Of a stretch of 7,066 nucleotides of DNA, positions 1 through 6,443 are shown piece after piece. The notes under the pieces are model-generated. The model ran no database searches. It was not told where the DNA came from and saw only the letters and a program-made list of their open reading frames with translations. How positions within the stretch are numbered: position 1 is the stretch's first letter; each line of letters opens with the position of its first letter. Both the position numbers and the translations under genes were made by a program. The stretch comes from Clostridia bacterium (GTDB lineage: Bacteria > Bacillota_A > Clostridia > Oscillospirales > Acutalibacteraceae): NCBI GenBank assembly GCA_017549665.1, contig JAFYUD010000195.1:1-7066 (forward strand). Direction: 5' to 3'.

Positions 1-171
1 GCGATGGTATAAACCTTATAAGGGTTAAATAAGAGAGTAGTGAGTAGTTGATTTATATTCGGCAACCGTTAATAATTTGTCGAAAAAACCTACGCAAAGG
101 CGCATATAGCACGCAATTTATCACTATTTTTGTAGTCGGAAAAGTTTTCTTTGTTCACAAAGGTTAGTTAT
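1..171 (+). promoter_or_regulatory. gdhA leader, no standard clostridial promoter seen
   Basis: No open frame and no convincing -35/-10 pair of the kind found before the other genes of this window can be seen here. TATTTTTG at 125-132 fits the TAnnTTTG -7 box of Bacteroidales promoters, but no TTTG box lies about 20 bases further upstream, so the match is weak. The only ribosome-binding candidate for gdhA is AAAGG at 159-163, much poorer than the AGGAGG-type sites of the later genes. Both points agree with the foreign codon use in the first part of gdhA. A near-palindrome (AACC TTATAA GGGTT, about 12-26) may be a hairpin. Confidence 0.35.
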
Positions 172-1530
172 ATGGAAATTAGAGAGAAACAGTGGGTTGA
201 GAATTTTATGGCGCAGATTATCGCCAAGAACCCAAATGAGCCCGAGTTCCACCAGGCAGTACGCGAGGTGGCTGAGTCGTTGGCTCCATATATTGTAGCA
301 GATCCTGCTTTGCAGCAGCTCAAAGTTCTTGAGCGCATCGCTGAGCCTGAGCGCGTTATTATGTTCCGCGTGCCTTGGCTCAACGACCGTGGAGAGATTG
401 AGATAAATCGTGGTTTCCGTGTGCAGATGAACAGTGCACTCGGTCCATACAAGGGTGGTATCCGTTTCCACGCATCGGTAAACCTCTCGATCATGAAGTT
501 CCTTGCTTTCGAGCAGACATTCAAAAACAGCCTTACAGGTCTTCCTATCGGCGGTGCAAAGGGTGGTTCTGACTTCGATCCCAGAGGCAAGAGTGATGCA
601 GAAATTCTCCGTTTCTGTCAGGCTTTCATGACAGAGCTTTACAGACATATCGGTGCAAACCTTGACGTTCCTGCAGGTGACATCGGTGTAGGCGGCAGAG
701 AAATCGGCTACCTCTTCGGTCAGTTCAGACGTATCAAGGGCTCATTCGAGAACGGCGTTCTTACAGGTAAGGGTCTTTCATACGGCGGCTCACTTATCAG
801 ACCCGAGGCTACAGGCTACGGTGCTGTTTACTACGCAGTTGAGGTTCTCAAGCACTTCGGTGAGGACGTAAAGGGCAAGACATTTGCAGTTTCAGGCTTC
901 GGTAACGTTGCATGGGGTACAGCAAAGAAGGTTGCTCAGCTCGGCGGTAAGGTTGTTACTATTTCAGGTCCTGACGGATATGTTTATGATCCCGATGGTA
1001 TCGTTACAGAAGAAAAGATCAATTATCTTCTTGAGATGCGTGCATCAGGCAGAGATAAGGTTCAGGATTATGCTGACAAGTTCGGCGTTGAATTCTTCCC
1101 CGGTCAGAAGCCCTGGGGTGTCAAGGTTGACGTTGCAATGCCTTGCGCAACCCAGAACGAAATCGGCATGAAGGAAGCTCAGCAGCTTGTTGAAAACGGC
1201 GTTCCTTACTACATTGAAGTTGCTAACATGCCCACAACAAATGAGGCACTTGCATACCTTATGGAAAATTGTAAGGTTGTTGCTCCTTCAAAGGCAGTTA
1301 ACGCAGGTGGCGTTGCTGTTTCAGCTCTTGAAATGAGCCAGAACTCATCAAGATACTCATGGACAAGTGAAGAGGTTGACGAAAAGCTCAAGCACATCAT
1401 GAAGAATATCCATGACTCTTCAGCAGCAGCTGCAGAAGAAAACGGTCTCGGATACAACCTCGTTGCAGGTGCAAATATTGCAGGCTTCCTCAAGGTTGCA
1501 GACGCAATGATGTCACAGGGCATATTCTGA
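172..1530 (+). CDS. gdhA: Glutamate dehydrogenase, hexameric bacterial type
   Basis: Cytosolic enzyme that reversibly aminates 2-oxoglutarate to glutamate with NAD(P)H and ammonia. The 452-residue length is normal for the hexameric family. Seen: substrate-domain motifs GPYKGGIRFH (91-100), EQTFKNSL (114-121), GGAKGGSDFDP (127-137) and VPAGDIGVGGRE (166-177). These place the expected lysines at 94, 118 and 130 and the catalytic aspartate at 170. The Rossmann motif GFGNVA is at 242-247 and conserved CATQNE at 325-330. After the second strand the protein reads SGPDGY (265-270), as remembered for the NAD-dependent Clostridium symbiosum enzyme, so the cofactor is uncertain. ATG 172 is preferred over an in-frame TTG at 151 because AAAGG lies 8 bases before it and the protein then aligns with family N-termini. 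Odd: codons up to about 490 (TCG, CGC, CCA, TTG, GTG) differ from those after it. An intrinsic terminator follows, so it is probably monocistronic. Confidence 0.95.
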   Translation: MEIREKQWVENFMAQIIAKNPNEPEFHQAVREVAESLAPYIVADPALQQLKVLERIAEPERVIMFRVPWLNDRGEIEINRGFRVQMNSALGPYKGGIRFHASVNLSIMKFLAFEQTFKNSLTGLPIGGAKGGSDFDPRGKSDAEILRFCQAFMTELYRHIGANLDVPAGDIGVGGREIGYLFGQFRRIKGSFENGVLTGKGLSYGGSLIRPEATGYGAVYYAVEVLKHFGEDVKGKTFAVSGFGNVAWGTAKKVAQLGGKVVTISGPDGYVYDPDGIVTEEKINYLLEMRASGRDKVQDYADKFGVEFFPGQKPWGVKVDVAMPCATQNEIGMKEAQQLVENGVPYYIEVANMPTTNEALAYLMENCKVVAPSKAVNAGGVAVSALEMSQNSSRYSWTSEEVDEKLKHIMKNIHDSSAAAAEENGLGYNLVAGANIAGFLKVADAMMSQGIF

Positions 1531-1543
1531 TAAATCAATAATC

Positions 1544-1571
1544 AAAGAGTCGGTTAAACCGGCTCTTTTTT
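1544..1571 (+). terminator. Intrinsic terminator of gdhA
   Basis: The arms AAAGAGTCGG (1544-1553) and CCGGCTCTTT (1559-1568) pair with one G-T wobble around a TTAAA loop. A run of six T follows (1566-1571), beginning 13 bases after the gdhA stop. Confidence 0.9.
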
Positions 1572-1603
1572 GTTTGAGGTTGAGATAAATAAGAATTTAT
1601 CTT

Positions 1604-1697
1604 TTTAAATTAACAATGTACAATGTACAATTTACAATTTACAATTATCGGAACACCTTCGGTGTTGAATTTTAATTGTACATTTAAATTATTGTTT
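1604..1697. repeat. Heptamer tandem repeat plus hairpin, dispersed-repeat-like
   Basis: Five consecutive heptamers occupy 1613-1647: ACAATGT twice, ACAATTT twice, ACAATTA once. A hairpin AACACC-TTC-GGTGTT follows at 1652-1666. The last heptamer ACAATTA (1641-1647) is answered by its reverse complement TAATTGT at 1673-1679, so the hairpin sits inside a longer imperfect inverted repeat that ends in AT-rich TTTAAATT (1683-1690; also 1605-1612 on the left). It contains no coding frame. The layout is like short non-autonomous repeats scattered between genes in clostridial genomes; that it is dispersed is inference, since only one copy is in the window. Confidence 0.6.
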
Positions 1698-1701
1698 CCC
1701 G

Positions 1702-1730
1702 TTGACATATTATTCTTATTTTAATATAAT
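1702..1730 (+). promoter_or_regulatory. Consensus sigma-70/A promoter of the transporter gene
   Basis: TTGACA (1702-1707) and TATAAT (1725-1730) are both perfect and separated by exactly 17 bases. Transcription should start near 1737, giving a leader of only about 28 bases before ATG 1765. The -35 box borders the inverted-repeat sequence upstream, so that repeat could affect expression. Confidence 0.9.
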
Positions 1731-1764
1731 GAATATATTCCTGACAATAGGAGGGCAAATGCTC

Positions 1765-3219
1765 ATGAAAAGCAAAGTTCTTACACCTGAACAATTAAGG
1801 CGCCGTAATGAAAAGCGTCTTAAGGAAATCAAAAAATGGGAGGCTGAAAAGGCTAAGCCCAGAAAGAGTTATTATCTTGCATATCTTGTGTTTGTAATCA
1901 CTCTTATTTATGCAACTGATGAAATTGCATCACAGATCGGAACTCTTATGAAAACTGAAATTGCAAACGATCTTCTTGCAAATTTCGGTGAAAGCTCAGT
2001 TGGTCTTCTGGATATTCTTTCAATGGTTGTTGTGCCTTTCCAGATGATCGGTCTTGTTTACAGACCTCTCGCTGATAAATGGGGACGCAAAAAGTTCCTT
2101 ATTATCAACACATTCGGTATGAGCTTTGCTCTGCTTGTTATTTTCCTTTCAAACAATCTTTTCCTTTACTTCGTTGGTGCATGTATGGTGCAGTTCTTCA
2201 TTCCTCACGATATGCACGTTGTTTACATAATGGAAACGGCTCCGCCCAAGCACAGAGCAAGAATGTACTCTGTAATCAAGTTTGTTGCAAATATGGGCGT
2301 TATGCTTGTACCTCTTCTCAGACGTATGCTAATGACAGATACATCAGAGTGGAGAAAGGTTTACTTTATCCCTGCAATAATCGGTCTTGTGTGCAGCTTT
2401 ATTGCGCTTCTTGCAGCAAAAGAGCCTGATGCATTTATCGATTCAAGACTCAGATATCTTAAGATGACTGACGAAGAAAGAGAGATTGCTCAGCAGACAG
2501 AAAAAGAAGCAAATGCGCAGGGCGGACTTATCAATGCTATAAAATTTGCATTCAAGCACAAGCAGCTCAAATGGCTCTATATCTCAGCTGCGATTGCAAA
2601 TCTCGGCTTCCTTGTTACGATTGAGTATCAGCCTATAATGACATACGGTTATGCAAACAGCTACCTGAGAAACGGTCTTTTCACAAATCTGGAAGAGGCT
2701 GTTGAGGCGGCAGGCGTAGGCGTTATCACAACAGCATTGTTCCTGTTTACAATAGGCAGTGCCTGTGCGCAGGTTGTAATGGGTTTTGTTTCTGACTCAA
2801 AGGGCAGAAAGCCTGCTGCAATCACAATGGCTGCAATGTGCCTTGTTTCATTTGTCGGATTTTTCGTTGGTGCAAACCTTGACTGGTCACCTTATATTGT
2901 CGGCTTCCTGTGCGGCGCATGTATCGGCAGCTACTATGCAACAAATGACGTTCTTATTATGATGATAGGTGAGTCATCACCCACAAACCTCAGATCTTCA
3001 ACGATTTCAGCACAGTATATCGTTGTTGCAGTGGGCGTTGCGATTTCATATGTTGTAGGACTTCCTCTTGTAACATGGCTTGGTAATAGCTATGCGGGTA
3101 TCATTGCACTTTGCTTTGCAGTACCCGGCTTTATCGGCTCACTTATCACACTTTCAGCAAAAACACATGACACAAAGGGTATCGATATGGATACCGTCAC
3201 CGGCTGCGAGTGGGATTAA
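1765..3219 (+). CDS. Major facilitator superfamily transporter, substrate unknown
   Basis: Polytopic inner-membrane carrier of 484 residues, usual for 12-helix MFS proteins. A charged cytosolic N-terminus (1-36, many Arg/Lys/Glu) precedes the first hydrophobic segment. Seen: the loop 2-3 signature RPLADKWGRKKF (100-111) and its C-half counterpart GFVSDSKGRKPA (340-351). The paired E-x-x-P-x-x-x-R-type motifs METAPPKHR (156-164) and GESSPTNLR (402-410) show the internal duplication typical of sugar-porter-like MFS. A long charged loop (about 220-270) separates the halves. ATG 1765 is chosen because AGGAGGG (1749-1755) is 9 bases upstream. ATG 1759 in the same frame is only 3 bases away, and a TTG at 1702 is actually the -35 box. 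It stands alone between its own promoter and terminator, so no neighbour hints at the substrate. Certain as MFS; no narrower call is justified. Confidence 0.9.
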   Translation: MKSKVLTPEQLRRRNEKRLKEIKKWEAEKAKPRKSYYLAYLVFVITLIYATDEIASQIGTLMKTEIANDLLANFGESSVGLLDILSMVVVPFQMIGLVYRPLADKWGRKKFLIINTFGMSFALLVIFLSNNLFLYFVGACMVQFFIPHDMHVVYIMETAPPKHRARMYSVIKFVANMGVMLVPLLRRMLMTDTSEWRKVYFIPAIIGLVCSFIALLAAKEPDAFIDSRLRYLKMTDEEREIAQQTEKEANAQGGLINAIKFAFKHKQLKWLYISAAIANLGFLVTIEYQPIMTYGYANSYLRNGLFTNLEEAVEAAGVGVITTALFLFTIGSACAQVVMGFVSDSKGRKPAAITMAAMCLVSFVGFFVGANLDWSPYIVGFLCGACIGSYYATNDVLIMMIGESSPTNLRSSTISAQYIVVAVGVAISYVVGLPLVTWLGNSYAGIIALCFAVPGFIGSLITLSAKTHDTKGIDMDTVTGCEWD

Positions 3220-3235
3220 AATTCAATAATTGAAA

Positions 3236-3277
3236 AAGAGATAATGCAGAAAAATTCTGTATTATCTCTTGATTTTT
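3236..3277 (+). terminator. Intrinsic terminator of the transporter gene
   Basis: Arms of 16 bases (3236-3251 and 3255-3270) pair fully with a single G-T wobble around an AAA loop. TTTTTT follows at 3273-3278. The structure begins 17 bases after the stop codon. The long AT-rich stem could also work for transcripts from the right, but no opposing gene is present. Confidence 0.9.
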
Positions 3278-3335
3278 TATACATTTGTCGCACAAAATAT
3301 ACTAAGATATTTCTTATGTGTTATCTGTTGTAAAG

Positions 3336-3358
3336 TTGACCAAAAATTTTTTTGTCAA
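3336..3358. promoter_or_regulatory. AT-rich palindrome upstream of the operon promoter
   Basis: TTGAC at 3336-3340 is answered by GTCAA at 3354-3358. Ten of eleven positions in each half match across a central base, so the whole 23 bases form a near-perfect dyad with an A-tract/T-tract core. It lies 27 bases before the -35 box, where an activator site or an UP-like element could sit. No known operator is recognised. Confidence 0.35.
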
Positions 3359-3384
3359 ATCCTCATAAAGTGTATGCATAACTC

Positions 3385-3413
3385 TTGAAAATTCGTTTTT
3401 ATAGGCGTATAAT
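3385..3413 (+). promoter_or_regulatory. Promoter of the ligase-like/guaA operon
   Basis: TTGAAA (3385-3390) and TATAAT (3408-3413) are spaced by 17 bases; transcription should begin near 3420. That leaves a leader of about 65 bases, in which GGTG/CACC (3441-3444, 3463-3466) and TCGT/ACGA (3445-3448, 3454-3457) could form a weak, asymmetric hairpin just before the ribosome binding site AAAGGA (3471-3476). Confidence 0.85.
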
Positions 3414-3485
3414 ACATAAGTAATGCTATTTAATTTGTGTGGTGTCGTTTTATACGATTCCCCACCTGAGAAAGGATTTTCTATT

Positions 3486-4685
3486 ATGGAAAAAAATGAA
3501 CGTAGAGTCGGTACTGTATCAAGAGGTATCCGTTGCCCCATCTTCCGTGAGGGTGATGATCTTGCAGGTATCGTAACTGACAGTGTTCTCAAAGCAGCAG
3601 AGTCTGAAGGTTTTGAACTTCGTGACAGAGATGTTATTTCTCTTACTGAATCTATCGTTGCACGAGTACAGGGCAACTATGCTTCTGTTGAAGATATTGC
3701 GGCTGATGTCAAGGCTAAACTCGGCGGTGAAACAGTGGGTGTTATTTTCCCCATTCTTTCAAGAAACCGTTTCGCAATCTGCCTTAAGGGTATTGCAATG
3801 GGCGTCAAGAAGGTTGTTCTTATGCTCAGCTATCCTTCTGATGAAGTAGGTAATGAGCTTGTAAGTCTTGATAAGATTGACGAAGCAGGTATCAATCCTT
3901 ACAGCGATGTTCTTTCAGAGGCAAAATACCGTGAGCTTTTCGGTGAGAATAAGCACGAATTCACAGGTGTTGACTACGTTGCATACTATGGTGATCTTGT
4001 CCGTTCATGCGGTGCAGAGTGTGAGATTATCTTTGCAAATCAGGCAAAGGCAATTCTTGACTACACAGACTGCATCATCAACTGTGACATTCACACAAGA
4101 GCAAGAACAAAGAGAATTCTCAAGGCTGCAGGTGCAAAGATTGTCTGCGGACTTGATGATATAATGAACGCTCCCGTTAACGGCAGCGGATGCAATGAGA
4201 GATACGGTCTTCTCGGTTCAAACAAATCAACAGAAGACAAGATCAAGCTCTTCCCCAGAGAATGTAAGGATCTCGTTCTTGACATTCAGGCAAGAGTTCT
4301 TGAAGCAACAGGCAAGCACGTTGAAGTAATGGTTTACGGCGACGGCGCATTCAAGGATCCTCAGGGTAAGATCTGGGAGCTTGCAGACCCCGTTGTTTCT
4401 CCTGCATTTACAGACGGTCTTATCGGCACTCCCAATGAGCTTAAGCTCAAGTATCTTGCTGATAATGATTTCAAGGATCTCAGCGGTGACGAGCTTAAGG
4501 CAGCTATTGCTGAAAGCATCAAGTCAAAGAGTGATAATCTTGTGGGCAACATGGCTTCTCAGGGTACAACTCCCAGACAGCTTACAGACCTTATCGGTTC
4601 ACTCTGCGACCTTACAAGCGGCTCAGGTGACAAGGGTACACCCGTAGTTCTTGTTCAGGGCTATTTCGATAACTATACTAACTGA
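3486..4685 (+). CDS. CofE-like protein (F420-0:gamma-glutamyl ligase family), long form
   Basis: Resembles the family of coenzyme F420-0:L-glutamate ligase (CofE), which adds glutamate to a phospho-lactyl flavin with GTP in the cytosol. At 399 residues it is much longer than archaeal CofE (about 250). Seen: an N-terminal RDRDVISLTESIVAR stretch (46-60) like the start of the CofE fold, then FPILSRNRFAICLKGIA (88-104), INCDIHTRARTKR (198-210), and a probable metal/nucleotide segment VYGDGAFKDPQGK (283-295). The conserved tail is MASQGTTPRQLTDLIGSL (356-373) and TSGSGDKGTPVV (377-388). ATG 3486 is preferred over in-frame ATG 3423 because AAAGGA lies 9 bases upstream and 3423 would start almost at the transcription start. 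It is followed after 18 bases by a GMP synthase subunit and shares its promoter. The long form is recognised from clostridia, which are not known to make F420, so the real substrate is open. Confidence 0.8.
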   Translation: MEKNERRVGTVSRGIRCPIFREGDDLAGIVTDSVLKAAESEGFELRDRDVISLTESIVARVQGNYASVEDIAADVKAKLGGETVGVIFPILSRNRFAICLKGIAMGVKKVVLMLSYPSDEVGNELVSLDKIDEAGINPYSDVLSEAKYRELFGENKHEFTGVDYVAYYGDLVRSCGAECEIIFANQAKAILDYTDCIINCDIHTRARTKRILKAAGAKIVCGLDDIMNAPVNGSGCNERYGLLGSNKSTEDKIKLFPRECKDLVLDIQARVLEATGKHVEVMVYGDGAFKDPQGKIWELADPVVSPAFTDGLIGTPNELKLKYLADNDFKDLSGDELKAAIAESIKSKSDNLVGNMASQGTTPRQLTDLIGSLCDLTSGSGDKGTPVVLVQGYFDNYTN

Positions 4686-4703
4686 TTTCAGGGAGGATTC
4701 TAT

Positions 4704-5705
4704 ATGCAGGCAAATATCAGACCCGAATCCATGGAACGTATCACAACAAAAGCACTTGCTGATGCGTTTATCGACGAACAGGTAAAAGAAATCCGTGAGC
4801 AGGTTGGTGACAAGAAGGTTCTTCTTGCACTTTCAGGCGGTGTTGACTCATCAGTTGTTGCAGCTCTTCTTATCAAGGCTATCGGCAAGCAGCTCGTATG
4901 TGTTCACGTTAACCACGGTCTTATGCGTAAGGGCGAAAGCGAACAGGTTATTGAAGTTTTCGGTAAAGCTCTTGATGCAAACCTTGTTTATGTAGATGCA
5001 ACTGACAGATTCCTTAATCTTCTTGATGGTGTAAGTGATCCTGAAAAGAAGCGTAAGATCATCGGTGCAGAGTTTATCAATGTTTTTGATGAAGAATCTG
5101 CAAAGCTTGACGGCATTTCATTCCTTGCACAGGGTACAATCTATCCTGATATTCTTGAGAGTATCAAGCAGGCTGAAGGCAAAAAGGCAGTCAAGTCACA
5201 TCATAACGTAGGCGGACTTCCCGAAGATATGGCAATGGAGCTTGTTGAGCCCATCAAGCTTCTCTTCAAGGATGAAGTAAGAATTGTCGGTGATGCTCTC
5301 GGTCTTCCTCATAATATGGTTTACCGTCAGCCCTTCCCCGGCCCCGGACTTGGTGTCCGTTGCCTTGGTGCAATCACACGTGACAGACTTCATGCACTCC
5401 GTGAAGCAGATGCAATTCTCCGTGAGGAGTTTGAAATTGCAGGTCTCGCAGGTAAGGTATGGCAGTATTTTATCGCAGTACCCGACATGAAGAGCGTAGG
5501 TGTTAAGGATGACAGCCGTTACGAAGGCTGGCCCGCAATCATCAGAGCTGTAAATACAACAGATGCTATGACTGCAACTATTGAAGAGATTCCTTACGCA
5601 GTGCTTCACAAAATCACAGCAAGAATCACAAATGAAGTTGAAGGCATCAACCGTGTCCTCTTCGACCTCACACCCAAGCCCACAGGAACAATTGAGTGGG
5701 AATAA
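4704..5705 (+). CDS. guaA: GMP synthase ATP-pyrophosphatase subunit (no glutaminase domain)
   Basis: Makes GMP from XMP: ATP adenylates XMP and ammonia displaces AMP, the last step of guanine nucleotide synthesis. Seen: the PP-loop SGGVDSS (44-50), [10 protein letters not shown] (69-78), QGTIYPD (143-149), [10 protein letters not shown] (164-173), then [12 protein letters not shown] (208-219) opening the C-terminal dimerisation domain, which ends in the canonical GTIEWE (328-333). The ~190-residue class-I amidotransferase domain that normally precedes this in bacterial GuaA (about 510-525 residues) is absent. The gene is not truncated: GGGAGGA (4691-4697) sits 6 bases before ATG 4704, and the upstream neighbour is unrelated. 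The architecture equals archaeal GuaAb, so either a separate glutaminase is encoded elsewhere or free ammonia is used. It is co-transcribed with the CofE-like gene and followed by hairpins and an integrase region. Confidence 0.92.
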   Translation: MQANIRPESMERITTKALADAFIDEQVKEIREQVGDKKVLLALSGGVDSSVVAALLIKAIGKQLVCVHVNHGLMRKGESEQVIEVFGKALDANLVYVDATDRFLNLLDGVSDPEKKRKIIGAEFINVFDEESAKLDGISFLAQGTIYPDILESIKQAEGKKAVKSHHNVGGLPEDMAMELVEPIKLLFKDEVRIVGDALGLPHNMVYRQPFPGPGLGVRCLGAITRDRLHALREADAILREEFEIAGLAGKVWQYFIAVPDMKSVGVKDDSRYEGWPAIIRAVNTTDAMTATIEEIPYAVLHKITARITNEVEGINRVLFDLTPKPTGTIEWE

Positions 5706-5721
5706 TCAACGAAAAGCTCAT

Positions 5722-5744
5722 AAACCCTTATATATCAAGGGTTT
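5722..5744. repeat. Inverted repeat just after guaA, possible attachment-site core
   Basis: AAACCCTT (5722-5729) and AAGGGTTT (5737-5744) form a perfect 8-base dyad around ATATATC, beginning 16 bases after the guaA stop. No T run follows, so it is a poor terminator. Its place between a 3' gene end and a recombinase-bearing region, and its inverted arms about 7 bases apart, suit a tyrosine recombinase core site; this role is inference. Confidence 0.35.
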
Positions 5745-5755
5745 CGGGACTTTCA

Positions 5756-5796
5756 GAAAGCCTCGTGATACAAAAATGATACTGTATACGGCTTTC
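5756..5796. repeat. Second hairpin in the guaA 3' region
   Basis: GAAAGCC (5756-5762) pairs with GGCTTTC (5790-5796), enclosing 27 bases that themselves contain GATAC and GTATAC elements. No T run follows. It could be an RNA 3' structure or part of a recombination site; nothing decides between them. Confidence 0.35.
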
Positions 5797-5821
5797 CCAC
5801 ATTAATTTCATACAAGAGAAA

Positions 5822-5867
5822 ACCTCTCTCGTTTGAACACTTAGTTCATTCGAGAGAGGTATTTTTT
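5822..5867 (+). terminator. Extended intrinsic terminator of the operon
   Basis: ACCTCTCTCG (5822-5831) pairs perfectly with CGAGAGAGGT (5851-5860). After a symmetrical TT/TT internal loop, TGAAC (5834-5838) pairs with GTTCA (5844-5848) around ACTTA. TTTTTT occupies 5862-5867. Its right arm and T run resemble the GAGGGT-plus-T-run motif that recurs in the array downstream. Confidence 0.92.
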
Positions 5868-6350
5868 ATGCCTATTTTTCGGCAGCGTGATACTGTGAAT
5901 TTCATTGTGCAGATTTTACAAACTTTTGATTTTTGAAAAGTTTCTTCAAAAAAACGGCTGACTTTTACCTCTTCCCGTTCCTTACAAGTAGAGGGTTATT
6001 TTTTATCAGATTCTGCAAAATTTCAGATTTTTGAAAATTTTTTCAGAAAACTACCTTATTTTTACCCCTTCCCAGTCATTACAAGTAGATGGTGTTTTTT
6101 CGGCAAGATTAACAAACTTTCGTTTTTATGAAAATTTTTTCAGAAAACTACCTCATTTTTTGCCTTTCCCGTTCCTTACAAGTGAGGGGTATTTTTCGTC
6201 AGTTTCTACAAACTTGTAAATTTTTGAAACTTTTTTCAATTTTAGGGGTAAGAAAACGCTATTCTCTGTCCCAACTATTGGAGGGTGTTTTTTACACAAA
6301 GACCAACACATCTGTTTGTGCAAAGCTACAAAAAATCAATTTTCAGAAAA
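5859..6350. repeat. Degenerate tandem array, ~97-base period, non-coding
   Basis: TTACAAGT starts at 5982, 6079 and 6176, a step of exactly 97 bases. A 25-base block ending in CAGAAAACTACCT is identical at 6032-6056 and 6129-6153, also 97 apart. Units can be drawn at 5859-5992 (with about 37 extra bases), 5993-6089, 6090-6186, 6187-6282 (more diverged) and a decaying fifth from 6283. Each carries, in order, a GGGT-like motif with a T run, a TACAAACTTT-like box, a TGAAAA/TTTTTTCA dyad and, in the first three, a CCCGTTCCTTACAAGT-like box. The GAGGGT motif and T run close a weak hairpin with CCTCT in the first unit. Stop codons fall in all frames and the period is not a multiple of three, so it is not coding. 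Its role is unknown: recombinase arm sites, replication iterons or repeated terminators are all possible. Confidence 0.8.
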
Positions 6351-6381
6351 AAGTTTTGCAAAAACGTTCAAAAAAAGCCGT

Positions 6382-6413
6382 TTTAAAAGTCACCCCTTGA
6401 GGGGACTTTTAAA
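6382..6413. promoter_or_regulatory. Strong dyad upstream of the excisionase gene
   Basis: TTTAAAAGT (6382-6390) pairs with ACTTTTAAA (6405-6413), and CCCC (6393-6396) with GGGG (6401-6404) around TTGA, leaving a two-base CA bulge. No T run follows on the + strand, so it is more likely an operator, attenuator stem or recombination-related structure than a terminator. Confidence 0.5.
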
Positions 6414-6443
6414 GCAACCCATAAAAACTCAAAAACTACAGTA

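Noticed and set aside
151..171. TTG 151 as the gdhA start
   Set aside because: No ribosome binding site precedes it, and AAAGG lies between it and ATG 172, which matches family N-termini.
124..648. Long reverse-strand open frames inside gdhA
   Set aside because: They lie antisense to a clearly conserved enzyme, have no family resemblance and no ribosome binding site.
1702..1764. TTG 1702 or ATG 1759 as the transporter start
   Set aside because: The TTG is the first base triplet of the -35 box, so it is not transcribed; ATG 1759 is only 3 bases from AGGAGGG, while ATG 1765 is 9 bases away.
3423..3485. ATG 3423 as the start of the ligase-like gene
   Set aside because: It lies within a few bases of the predicted transcription start and has no ribosome binding site; ATG 3486 has AAAGGA.
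4686..4703. Purine riboswitch in front of guaA
   Set aside because: Only 18 bases separate the two genes, leaving no room for an aptamer, and the 65-base operon leader shows no riboswitch core I recognise.
5722..5744. Terminator for guaA
   Set aside because: The stem is good but is followed by CGGGAC, not a T run; the real terminator is at 5822-5867.
5859..6350. CRISPR array
   Set aside because: The units are diverged along their whole length, no short exact repeat alternates with unique spacers of fixed size, and no cas gene is present.
6031..6400. Two overlapping small open frames in the array
   Set aside because: They contain the same KIFSENYLIF-type peptide in different frames, which is the by-product of a 97-base repeat; no ribosome binding sites and AT-rich composition.
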